Source: Clostridium_AI sp002297865 (GTDB lineage: Bacteria; Bacillota; Clostridia; Lachnospirales; Lachnospiraceae). Taken from it: 64,000 nucleotides of DNA. Position 1 is the first letter of the stretch; every line of letters begins with the position of its first letter. The translations under genes were made by a program, and so were the position numbers. Where the stretch lies: assembly GCA_937903005.1 (NCBI GenBank), contig CALFNR010000068.1:15068-79067 (forward strand), read 5' to 3'. Below are positions 1 through 7,500 of this stretch, piece after piece. A model generated the notes under the pieces. It was not told the origin of the DNA and did no database searches. It saw nothing but the letters and a program-made list of their open reading frames with translations.

Positions 1-1074
1 CTCAGCTTCAAATTTTTTCATGAATTCTACCAAAGCCTCTACACCTTTCTTAGGCATAGCATTGTAAATACTTGCGCGCATACCACCGACTGTTCTGTGA
101 CCTTTTAGGTTCTCGAAACCAGCTTCTTTTGCTTCTTTTACAAATTTTGCATCTAAATCTGCATCACCTGTAACAAATGGAACATTCATTAAAGAACGAT
201 CTTCTTTACGTACTGTACCTTTAAATAACTCACTCTGATCTAAGAAATCGTAAAGAATCTTAGCTTTCTCTTCGTTACGTTTCTTCATTTCTTCTAAGCC
301 GCCCATTTTCTTAAGCCACTTAAATACTTTACCACAGATATAAATGCCATAAGCAGGTGGTGTATTATATAGTGACTGAGCGTCTGCATGGATCTTATAT
401 TGAAGCATAGTTGGTGTTCCTGGTAATACATCTTCTGTGATTAAATCTTCACGAATAATTACGATTACAACACCTGCAGGGCCGATATTTTTCTGTACTC
501 CACCATAAATAATGCCGTATTTAGACACATCAACTGGTTCTGATAAGAAACAAGATGATACGTCTGCTACTAAAGTCTTACCTTTTGTGTTTGGAAGTGT
601 CTTATATTTTGTACCGTAAATTGTGTTATTTTCGCAAATATAAACATAATCTGCGTCTTCGCTAATTGGAAGATCGGAACAGTCAGGAATATAGGAAAAT
701 GTTTTATCTTCTGATGAAGCAATCTTGTTTACCTTACCGTATTTGCTAGCTTCTTGATATGCCTTTTTAGCCCACTGGCCTGTTACTATGTAATCTGCTA
801 CCTTATTCTTCATTAAATTCATTGGAATCATCGCAAACTGCTGTGATGCTCCACCCTGTAAGAATAATACTTTGTAATTATCAGGGATCTTCATTAAATC
901 TCTTAAATCCTGCTCTGCTTCCTTGATAATATTGTCATAAGCCTTTGAACGATGGCTCATTTCCATTACAGACATACCTGTACCACGGTAATCAAGCATT
1001 TCGTCTGCTGCTTCTTGTAATACTTCTTCCGGTAACACTGCCGGACCTGCTGAAAAGTTATAAACTCTTGCCAC
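1..1074 (-). CDS. serC: Phosphoserine aminotransferase, 3' end cut by window
   Basis: Class V PLP-dependent aminotransferase of cytosolic serine synthesis; it converts 3-phosphohydroxypyruvate plus glutamate to phosphoserine. All 358 visible codons are open. The N-terminus reads ARVYNFSAGPAVLPEEVL, the typical SerC start, and the PLP-lysine region reads GGVQKNIGPAG. The family is about 360 residues, so only a few C-terminal residues are missing. The start is GTG at 1074, preceded by AAGGAGGAAC at good spacing. An ATG-only search would miss it. A strong promoter lies upstream at 1132-1160, so it probably has its own transcript although it follows ilvB on the same strand. Identification is secure from motifs. 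Confidence 0.95.
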   Translation of the reverse strand, partial: MARVYNFSAGPAVLPEEVLQEAADEMLDYRGTGMSVMEMSHRSKAYDNIIKEAEQDLRDLMKIPDNYKVLFLQGGASQQFAMIPMNLMKNKVADYIVTGQWAKKAYQEASKYGKVNKIASSEDKTFSYIPDCSDLPISEDADYVYICENNTIYGTKYKTLPNTKGKTLVADVSSCFLSEPVDVSKYGIIYGGVQKNIGPAGVVIVIIREDLITEDVLPGTPTMLQYKIHADAQSLYNTPPAYGIYICGKVFKWLKKMGGLEEMKKRNEEKAKILYDFLDQSELFKGTVRKEDRSLMNVPFVTGDADLDAKFVKEAKEAGFENLKGHRTVGGMRASIYNAMPKKGVEALVEFMKKFEAE

Positions 1075-1131
1075 TGTTTTGTTCCTCCTTTTAATCTTCC
1101 ACAAATAGCATTTTTTTCTATATTATATGCT

Positions 1132-1160
1132 ATTATAAGTCTATGTTTTTTTTTAGTCAA
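1132..1160 (-). promoter_or_regulatory. Sigma-A type promoter for serC
   Basis: On the minus strand TTGACT (1160-1155) is followed after exactly 17 bases by TATAAT (1137-1132). The spacer is A-rich. It lies 58 bases upstream of the serC GTG and downstream of the ilvB stop, so it would uncouple serC from the T-box-controlled operon. Confidence 0.75.
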
Positions 1161-1182
1161 CCTTATTTATCCATATGCACTT

Positions 1183-2850
1183 TTAAAAGTCGTCTTCTGT
1201 CATAACCTGATCGATTGCGGCACCTGGTGCTACCATTGGCCACACCTTGTCATCACAGTCAATTACACAATCAATTACAACTGGAACCCCAAGTGATATT
1301 GCCTCTTTGATAACAGGTTCTACCTCTTCTTTTTTCGTGATACGATACGCCTTTGCTCCCATAGCCTCTGCTAATTTTTCATAGTCAACTTTATCATTTA
1401 AAATTGTATGAGAATATCTCTGTCCATAGAACAACGTTTGCCACTGCCTTACCATACCTAACACACTGTTATTAAATATAACTTCGATAATCGGTATATT
1501 GTATCGTGTAGCTGTTGCAATTTCGTTCATATTCATACGGAAACATCCATCCCCAGCTATATTAAATACAGGCACATCTGGATTGGCAACCTTGGCACCA
1601 ATACTTGCACCTAAACCGTATCCCATAGTTCCTAAGCCACCTGATGTAATAAATGTTCTAGGTTTTTTGAATTTATAATATTGAGCTGCCCACATCTGAT
1701 GCTGCCCAACTTCTGTCGAAATGATAGCATCTCCATTGGTTATCTCTGATATTTTTTCTACAATGTATGGACCAGTTAAGCAATCCTTGTTATAACATAA
1801 TGGCATCTCTGCTTTTCTTTTCATTACATGGGCAATCCAATCACTATGTTCTTGTTTTTCGAGCTTCTTGTTTAAAATGTCAAGAACAAGCTTAATGTCT
1901 CCGATAATACTGTAATCTACTACAATATTTTTGTTAACTTCAGCAGGATCAACGTCAATCTGAAGGATCTTGGCATTAGCAGCAAACTTGCTTGCATCTC
2001 CAATGACACGATCTGAGAAACGTGAGCCCACAACAATCAGTAAATCACACTCTGTAACACTAAGGTTCGCTGTTTTTGTTCCATGCATTCCAAGCATTCC
2101 AGTATAATAATCGTGATTTCCGTTAAATGCTCCTTTTCCCATTAAGGTATCTGTAACTGGAGCATCGACCTTTTCTACGAATTCTAATAATTCCTGTCCT
2201 GCATTAGCAATAACCGCACCACCGCCAACAAAAATCATAGGTTTCTTTGATTCATTGATCAATTTTACCGCATCTGCTACTGCACTTTCCGTAATAGTGT
2301 CACCAACTCTTCCGATAATTGCAGGAACTTCTTTTACATATTCTGTTTTTGCTGCTGTAACATCTTTTGTAATATCAACAAGAACAGGACCTGGGCGACC
2401 TGATTGGGCGATATTGAATGCTCTTCTTACTGTATCAGCAAGTTTTTCAATGTCCTTTATAATAAAACTATGTTTTGTAATTGGCATTGTTACCCCTGCA
2501 ATATCAACTTCCTGGAAACTGTCTTTTCCTAAAAGTGCATTCGTTACGTTACAAGTAATTGCTACCATTGGTACACTATCCATATAAGCAGTTGCAATAC
2601 CCGTAACCAGATTGGTTGCTCCTGGCCCACTTGTCGCCATACATACACCAACTTTTCCAGTAGATCTCGCATATCCATCTGCCGCGTGGGAAGCCCCCTG
2701 CTCGTGTGATGTTAAAATATGTTTAATCTCAGGGTGGCGATATAATTCATCATAAATATTTAAAATTGCGCCGCCTGGATACCCAAATATGGTATCCACG
2801 CCTTGCTCTTTTAAACATTCTACTAAAATCTGTGATCCTGTTAACTGCAT
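1183..2850 (-). CDS. ilvB: Acetolactate synthase, large (catalytic) subunit
   Basis: Thiamine-diphosphate enzyme that condenses two pyruvates to acetolactate, or pyruvate with 2-ketobutyrate, the first common step of valine/leucine/isoleucine synthesis. It has 555 residues, the usual length. The N-terminal PYR domain contains GYPGGAILNIYDEL with the catalytic Glu in the SHEQGASHAADGYAR stretch. A central FAD-binding-like domain follows. The C-terminal ThDP domain carries GDGCFRMNMNE and ends the motif at IFNNSVLGM. The start is supported by GAGGTG seven bases upstream. It is the third gene of leuB-ilvD-ilvB, 35 bases after ilvD. The regulatory subunit ilvN is not adjacent but lies at 25.5 kb with ilvC. 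Regulation is inferred to come from the T-box leader at 5.8-6.1 kb. Confidence 0.95.
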   Translation of the reverse strand: MQLTGSQILVECLKEQGVDTIFGYPGGAILNIYDELYRHPEIKHILTSHEQGASHAADGYARSTGKVGVCMATSGPGATNLVTGIATAYMDSVPMVAITCNVTNALLGKDSFQEVDIAGVTMPITKHSFIIKDIEKLADTVRRAFNIAQSGRPGPVLVDITKDVTAAKTEYVKEVPAIIGRVGDTITESAVADAVKLINESKKPMIFVGGGAVIANAGQELLEFVEKVDAPVTDTLMGKGAFNGNHDYYTGMLGMHGTKTANLSVTECDLLIVVGSRFSDRVIGDASKFAANAKILQIDVDPAEVNKNIVVDYSIIGDIKLVLDILNKKLEKQEHSDWIAHVMKRKAEMPLCYNKDCLTGPYIVEKISEITNGDAIISTEVGQHQMWAAQYYKFKKPRTFITSGGLGTMGYGLGASIGAKVANPDVPVFNIAGDGCFRMNMNEIATATRYNIPIIEVIFNNSVLGMVRQWQTLFYGQRYSHTILNDKVDYEKLAEAMGAKAYRITKKEEVEPVIKEAISLGVPVVIDCVIDCDDKVWPMVAPGAAIDQVMTEDDF

Positions 2851-2885
2851 GTTTGCACCTCTTTCATAAGTCTTTTTCGTATCCC

Positions 2886-4550
2886 TTATTTAACCTCTAA
2901 AATTGCGCCTCGATTACCAGATGTAACCATCTTTGCATATCGTGCTAAGTAACCAGTTGTTACTTTAGGTTCTCTTGGGGTCCAAGCAGCCTTTCTCTTG
3001 GCCAGCTCTTCGTCTGATACAAGTAATTCTAGTTTGTTATTTGGTATATCAATTGAAATGATATCTCCCTCTTCTACTAGAGCAATTGGACCACCAACTG
3101 CTGCTTCTGGAGAAATATGTCCGATGGAAGCTCCTCTGGATGCTCCTGAGAAACGTCCGTCTGTGATTAGTGCGACAGAAGAACCTAATCCCATTCCCGC
3201 AATAGCTGAAGTAGGATTTAACATTTCTCTCATACCAGGGCCGCCTTTTGGACCTTCATAGCGGATTACTACTACATCACCTGCAACGATTTTGCCACCT
3301 TTAATTGCCGCAATCGCATCTTCTTCACAGTCAAATACACGAGCTGGACCTTGATGTACCATCATTTCAGGAACTACTGCGGAACGTTTTACAACACCAG
3401 AATCAGGAGCTAAGTTACCTTTTAATACAGCGATTCCACCTGTCTGACTATAAGGATTATCAATTGGACGAATCACTTCCGGATCTTTGTTCACAACATT
3501 TTTAATATTTTCACCAACTGTCTTTCCAGTTGCCGTAATTAAGTCTAAGTTTAATAAATTCTTCTTGCTTAATTCATTCATAACAGCGTACACGCCACCC
3601 GCTTCATTTAACTGCTCCATATATGTATAACCTGCTGGAGCTAAATGACATAAGTTTGGAGTCTTTGCACTGATTTCGTTGGCAATATCCATATCTAAAT
3701 CAACACCTGCTTCATGAGCAATTGCTGGTAAATGAAGCATTGTATTGGTAGAACATCCCAATGCCATATCTACTGTTAATGCATTCATAAATGCTTCTTT
3801 TGTCATGATATCTCTTGGACGAATGTTCTTTTCTAATAATTCCATTACTTTCATACCGGCATGCTTTGCAAGTTTTATTCTTTCTGAGTAAACCGCTGGA
3901 ATTGTACCATTACCTTGTAATCCCATACCAATTGCTTCCGTTAAACAGTTCATGCTGTTTGCAGTATACATACCAGAACAAGAACCACATGTTGGGCAAG
4001 CTTTGTTTTCAAATTCTAAGACATCTTCTTCTGTCATTTTTCCTGCTGCATAAGAACCTACTGCTTCAAACATACTGGAAAGACTTCTTCTTTCGCCTTT
4101 TACATGACCTGCTAACATTGGACCACCACTGACAAATACAGTAGGAATGTTTAATCTTGCTGCTGCCATTAATAAACCAGGAACGTTTTTATCGCAGTTT
4201 GGAATCATAACCAAAGCATCAAACTGATGAGCAATTGCCATACATTCTGTAGAATCTGCGATTAAGTCTCTTGTTACTAAAGAGTATTTCATTCCAACGT
4301 GACCCATTGCAATACCATCACATACTGCAATGGCTGGGAACATTCTTGGTGTACCTCCTGCCATGGCAACGCCTAATTTTACTGCCTCTACAATTTTATC
4401 AAGATTCATGTGACCTGGAACAATTTCATTGTAAGAACTGACAATACCAATTAATGGTTTATCCATTTCTTCCTTTGTTAATCCTAGTGCATTAAATAAT
4501 GATCTGTGTGGTGCCTGTTGCATTCCACATTTTACTGCATCACTTTTCAT
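2886..4550 (-). CDS. ilvD: Dihydroxy-acid dehydratase
   Basis: Fe-S dehydratase that converts dihydroxyisovalerate and dihydroxymethylvalerate to the corresponding 2-keto acids, the penultimate step of valine and isoleucine synthesis. It has 554 residues, standard for the family. Cluster-binding cysteines are visible in PNCDKNVPG (about residue 120) and in CPTCGSCSGMYTANSMNCL (about residue 190). The C-terminal half has the conserved ALITDGRFSGASRG segment. The gene starts 14 bases after the leuB stop and is followed by ilvB, so the three are almost certainly one transcription unit behind the T-box leader. Nothing is unusual in the coding sequence. Confidence 0.96.
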   Translation of the reverse strand: MKSDAVKCGMQQAPHRSLFNALGLTKEEMDKPLIGIVSSYNEIVPGHMNLDKIVEAVKLGVAMAGGTPRMFPAIAVCDGIAMGHVGMKYSLVTRDLIADSTECMAIAHQFDALVMIPNCDKNVPGLLMAAARLNIPTVFVSGGPMLAGHVKGERRSLSSMFEAVGSYAAGKMTEEDVLEFENKACPTCGSCSGMYTANSMNCLTEAIGMGLQGNGTIPAVYSERIKLAKHAGMKVMELLEKNIRPRDIMTKEAFMNALTVDMALGCSTNTMLHLPAIAHEAGVDLDMDIANEISAKTPNLCHLAPAGYTYMEQLNEAGGVYAVMNELSKKNLLNLDLITATGKTVGENIKNVVNKDPEVIRPIDNPYSQTGGIAVLKGNLAPDSGVVKRSAVVPEMMVHQGPARVFDCEEDAIAAIKGGKIVAGDVVVIRYEGPKGGPGMREMLNPTSAIAGMGLGSSVALITDGRFSGASRGASIGHISPEAAVGGPIALVEEGDIISIDIPNNKLELLVSDEELAKRKAAWTPREPKVTTGYLARYAKMVTSGNRGAILEVK

Positions 4551-4564
4551 AATTATCCTCTTTT

Positions 4565-5656
4565 CTATTCACCTAAAATATTTTTAACTAAAATGTCACC
4601 CATCTCTACAGTACCAACAAGTGTCTTGCCTTCCTGCATAATATCACCAGTACGGTATCCAGCTTTTAATACCTCTTTTACTGCATTTTCAATCTCATCT
4701 GCTTCTTTGTCTAAATCAAAAGAGTAACGAAGCATCATGGCCGCTGATAATACGGTTGCCAAAGGATTTGCTATCCCTTTCCCTGCAATATCTGGAGCAG
4801 ACCCATGACTTGGCTCATATAAACCAAACTTTGTATCATTTAAACTTGCAGAAGCTAACATACCGATAGATCCGGTAACCATACTTGCCTCATCGGATAA
4901 AATATCTCCAAACATATTCTCTGTTAATATAACATCAAACTGCTTTGGATCTTTTACTAACTGCATTGCACAGTTATCTACAAGCATATGCTCATAAGTA
5001 ACTTCTGGATAATCCTTAGCTACCTCTTCCACTACTTTTCTCCATAGTCTTGATGAATCTAAAACATTGGCTTTATCAACACTTGTTACTTTCTTTCTTC
5101 GTTTCATGGCAATGTCAAATCCACGTTTTGCAATACGTCTGATTTCATTTTCGTTATATGTAAGAGAATCATGTGCTGTCATCACACCATTTTCTTTCAC
5201 TGTACTTCTATCACCAAAATACAATCCACCTGTTAATTCACGCATTATCATCATATCGAATCCATCACCGATAATTTCTTCTTTTAAAGGACACGCACCT
5301 TTCAGTTCATCATATAGAACGGCTGGACGAAGGTTAGCAAACAGATTTAAGGATTTTCTCATCTTTAATAATCCCGCCTCTGGTCTTTTATCTGGGGACA
5401 GCTTATACCAAGGTGATGTTGAAGTATTTCCACCAATGGATCCCATTAACACTGCGTCACTTTTTTTACATGTATCAATTGCTTCATCTGTTAAAGGAAT
5501 ACCATGCACATCAATAGATGCCCCTCCCATTAATACCTCTGTGTAATCAAATTCATGATTATACTTTTTAGCAACTGCATCTAATACTTTTCTTGCTTCG
5601 TTTACAATTTCTGGTCCTATGCCGTCACCAGGAATTAATGCAACATTAAACTTCAT
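4565..5656 (-). CDS. leuB: 3-isopropylmalate dehydrogenase
   Basis: NAD-dependent oxidative decarboxylase of leucine synthesis, converting 3-isopropylmalate to 2-ketoisocaproate. It has 363 residues with N-terminal MKFNVALIPGDGIGPEI, substrate-binding arginines in RPEAGLLKMRKSLNLFANLR (about residue 85-105) and the NAD-binding signature YEPSHGSAPDIAGKGIANP near residue 280. It is the first gene of leuB-ilvD-ilvB. leuA, leuC and leuD are not in the window. Upstream lie a truncated copy of the dispersed repeat (5721-5820) and then the T-box leader, so the mRNA 5' region is long. AAAGGATGAAAGAGT precedes the ATG. Confidence 0.96.
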   Translation of the reverse strand: MKFNVALIPGDGIGPEIVNEARKVLDAVAKKYNHEFDYTEVLMGGASIDVHGIPLTDEAIDTCKKSDAVLMGSIGGNTSTSPWYKLSPDKRPEAGLLKMRKSLNLFANLRPAVLYDELKGACPLKEEIIGDGFDMMIMRELTGGLYFGDRSTVKENGVMTAHDSLTYNENEIRRIAKRGFDIAMKRRKKVTSVDKANVLDSSRLWRKVVEEVAKDYPEVTYEHMLVDNCAMQLVKDPKQFDVILTENMFGDILSDEASMVTGSIGMLASASLNDTKFGLYEPSHGSAPDIAGKGIANPLATVLSAAMMLRYSFDLDKEADEIENAVKEVLKAGYRTGDIMQEGKTLVGTVEMGDILVKNILGE

Positions 5657-5720
5657 ACTCTTTCATCCTTTCTATATATATGTAAATTTAGTAATTATAT
5701 TTTCTAACGATTTTTCTATA

Positions 5721-5820
5721 GAATAAAGTGTCTTCGACACTCTCAACTCCCTTGCCCCTGTTTTTAGGGGCTTTTTTAACTTCTAGGGAAGGGCTCGCAA
5801 AGAACTTTCCTACTTAATAA
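5721..5820. repeat. Dispersed intergenic repeat, copy 1 (internally deleted)
   Basis: About 100 bases resembling the ends of the copies at 12861 and 38009. On the plus strand it has GAATAAAGTGTCTTCGACAC at the left, a GCCCCTGTTTTTAGGGGC hairpin followed by T6, and a right-end stem TAGGGAAG...CTTTCCTA. The middle of about 100 bases present in the full copies is missing. The junction falls at a GGGGCA motif (minus strand) that occurs twice in the longer copies, which suggests deletion between short direct repeats. The right end abuts the poly-T of the T-box terminator. It sits in the leader between the T-box and leuB. Function is unknown. Confidence 0.75.
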
Positions 5821-5824
5821 AAAA

Positions 5825-6104
5825 CGCCCTAAGCACTGTGCTTAGGGCGAATAAACATCCGTGATACCACCTAAATTCAAGAATTCTCATTCTTGCTCTC
5901 AGAATAATATTATCTATATAGCAAAGATCTTACCTCTTTGTAATCTGCATATTATCATCCATATAACGTTGGAAACTCCGTTAAAACCTACTAAGTAGCC
6001 CTGTTCAGTTTAAAGCTCAAAGGTTACTTCCAATATCACCTACCCGAAGATTTTCACCACCCATCTTCTCTCTTTGCTTTCGGTAATATGTACTCCTCCT
6101 TATC
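5825..6104 (-). promoter_or_regulatory. T-box riboswitch leader of leuB-ilvD-ilvB, predicted valine-specific
   Basis: tRNA-sensing transcription attenuator, read on the minus strand. It has a Stem I base with AAGGAGGAGTA (6101-6091) and a distal AGAGAG bulge, then a GGGTGGTGAAA loop flanked by GAAGAT/ATCTTC. The specifier loop reads GAA-GTA-ACC-TTTGAGC, placing GTA (valine) at 6027-6025. The T-box proper, AATTTAGGTGGTATCACGG, is at 5877-5859, and a perfect 12-bp terminator stem CGCCCTAAGCAC/GTGCTTAGGGCG with a T-run is at 5849-5825. Uncharged tRNA binding should favour the antiterminator and allow operon expression. The T-box assignment is firm. The codon assignment rests on aligning by eye to the known GlyQS layout. 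Confidence 0.9.
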
Positions 6105-6136
6105 ACTGCTTCTATTTGAATATGTAATTACAGATA

Positions 6137-6165
6137 AGTATATACATAAATATTTTTCATGTCAA
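6137..6165 (-). promoter_or_regulatory. Sigma-A promoter of the T-box/leuB-ilvD-ilvB operon
   Basis: Minus strand TTGACA (6165-6160), 17-base spacer, TATACT (6142-6137). Transcription would begin near 6130, about 25 bases before the T-box Stem I base. It lies just downstream of the unknown gene ending at 6185. Confidence 0.85.
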
Positions 6166-6184
6166 GAATGAAATATCATAACTA

Positions 6185-6910
6185 TCACTTTACTACTTTC
6201 AGGTTAGCCTGATTTTCTTGATTTTCACAATATTTACAACAGCTTTCAATATAAAGACAAGACAATCTAGGATACTTTTCCAACATTTCTGCTTCATCTA
6301 AATTATTTCTCATACAATCAAGAAATGCTGCTCGCTGCATATTAAGTCCATGATTCCATGTTTGCTCATCATAGATAACATATTCTCTAGCAAATATCTT
6401 CTGGTCAACCTTTTCAAAGAATTCTTCTGTGTAGTTTCCATCGCTACATTCATCAATTTCTGCAAAGTACTTGTCGTAGATGGAATTTGAATTGTGAGAG
6501 TAAAATAGAAATAGTGAAATTAGTTGAGATACTGTCTTCAAGTGAATGCTTGGGTTAGATAATGAATTCTCTTTTATTGTAATATCAAACTCCTCTAAAA
6601 TTTTTCTCTGTAAATGCTGTGGTATCTTACTCGCTAAGCTATAAATCTTTTCAGAAATTACTTGTGGTTCTTCTTCTGTCATAAAAAGATAGGAACCATA
6701 TGTAAGTAAACTCAGACTAAACTGTTCATAAATATTAATGTTATTTTGGTATTTTTGAAACCCTCTAAAACGCAATGACAATATTTTATAGTCTTCACTG
6801 GTTAACTGTAAATCACCGATTGTTCTTACCTTACCTTTTTTTTTGGCAATTGCCTCGGCTAAAGTATGTTCAATCTCTTTTAATGAAAGTGTAGAATCTA
6901 ACATATTCAT
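6185..6910 (-). CDS. Hypothetical protein, 241 residues
   Basis: I do not recognise this protein. The start chosen is the ATG at 6910 (MNMLDSTLSLKEIEHTL), because GGAGGGGGCTT lies directly before it; an upstream in-frame ATG at 6937 has no ribosome binding site. The sequence is soluble-looking, mostly helical, with no signal peptide or membrane segment. A segment around residue 45 (LTSEDYKILSLRFRGFQKYQ) is basic. The C-terminal 30 residues hold a cysteine cluster (LSCLYIESCCKYCENQ) that could bind metal or form disulfides. It stands alone between rnpB (opposite strand) and the T-box promoter. Confidence 0.7.
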   Translation of the reverse strand: MNMLDSTLSLKEIEHTLAEAIAKKKGKVRTIGDLQLTSEDYKILSLRFRGFQKYQNNINIYEQFSLSLLTYGSYLFMTEEEPQVISEKIYSLASKIPQHLQRKILEEFDITIKENSLSNPSIHLKTVSQLISLFLFYSHNSNSIYDKYFAEIDECSDGNYTEEFFEKVDQKIFAREYVIYDEQTWNHGLNMQRAAFLDCMRNNLDEAEMLEKYPRLSCLYIESCCKYCENQENQANLKVVK

Positions 6911-7018
6911 AAGCCCCCTCCTTTGTTCAAAAAACAAATACCATATTAAATCATTATTAGTTGCATGTCCCCATAAAAAGATATATGTATTTTTTCAAAA
7001 ATTATGAGATATAAATTA

Positions 7019-7047
7019 TTTACATTTTCGCAATTTCGTGTTATGAT
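7019..7047 (+). promoter_or_regulatory. Promoter for rnpB
   Basis: TTTACA (7019-7024), 17 bases, TATGAT (7042-7047). The predicted start near 7054 is a few bases before the P1 helix of RNase P RNA. Confidence 0.7.
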
Positions 7048-7061
7048 GATTAACGTTTGAT

Positions 7062-7407
7062 GAGTAGCACAGATGGTTGCGCCTATTAATATCGAAAGAT
7101 TTTAGGTGAGGAAAGTCCGAGCTTCATAGGGCAGGGTGCCGGATAACGTCCGGTGGAGGCGACTCCAAGGATAGTGCAACAGAAATAAACCGCAGAAGTT
7201 TTCTTCTGTAAGGGTGGAAAGGCGAGGTAAGAGCTCACCGCCTTACTGGTAACAGCAAGGGCATATGTAAACCCCACTCGAAGCAAGACCGAATTTAAAG
7301 TAATACGGCTGCCCGTCGTGCTTTAGGGTAGGTCGCTTGAGCCTGGTGGCAACATCAGGACCAGATAGATAACCATCTAATACAGAACTCGGCTTATAGT
7401 GCTGCTC
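7062..7407 (+). ncRNA. rnpB: RNase P RNA (rnpB)
   Basis: Catalytic RNA that matures tRNA 5' ends. The universally conserved CR-I, GAGGAAAGTCCGAGCTTC, begins near 7108. ACAGAAATAAACCGC, typical of the J11/12 region, is near 7180. The 3' CR-V, CAGAACTCGGCTTATA, begins near 7383. The outer helix P1 is formed by GAGTAGCAC (7062) and GTGCTGCTC (ending 7407) with one G-U pair, which fixes the ends to within a few bases. Architecture looks like the ancestral A type. A promoter precedes it and a terminator follows. Confidence 0.97.
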
Positions 7408-7438
7408 AACAGACTCTTATTGGCCTAATACACAAAAC

Positions 7439-7486
7439 CAGAGTTTCCTATTTTAAAATTTTAAATAAGGAACTCTTTTTTTGTGC
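7439..7486 (+). terminator. Rho-independent terminator after rnpB
   Basis: AGAGTTTCCTATTT and AAATAAGGAACTCT form an imperfect hairpin followed by TTTTTTT. It lies 32 bases after the RNase P RNA end and just before the 3' end of the convergent nucleoside kinase gene, so it may serve both strands. Confidence 0.8.
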
Positions 7487-7500
7487 GCTTCTTACGTTTC

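Noticed and set aside
5067..5546. 159-codon plus-strand frame opposite leuB
   Set aside because: Antisense shadow of a well-conserved gene; composition reflects the reverse complement of leuB codons and there is no ribosome binding site.
7086..7286. 66-codon open frame on the minus strand
   Set aside because: It lies entirely inside RNase P RNA on the opposite strand; no ribosome binding site or protein-like pattern.
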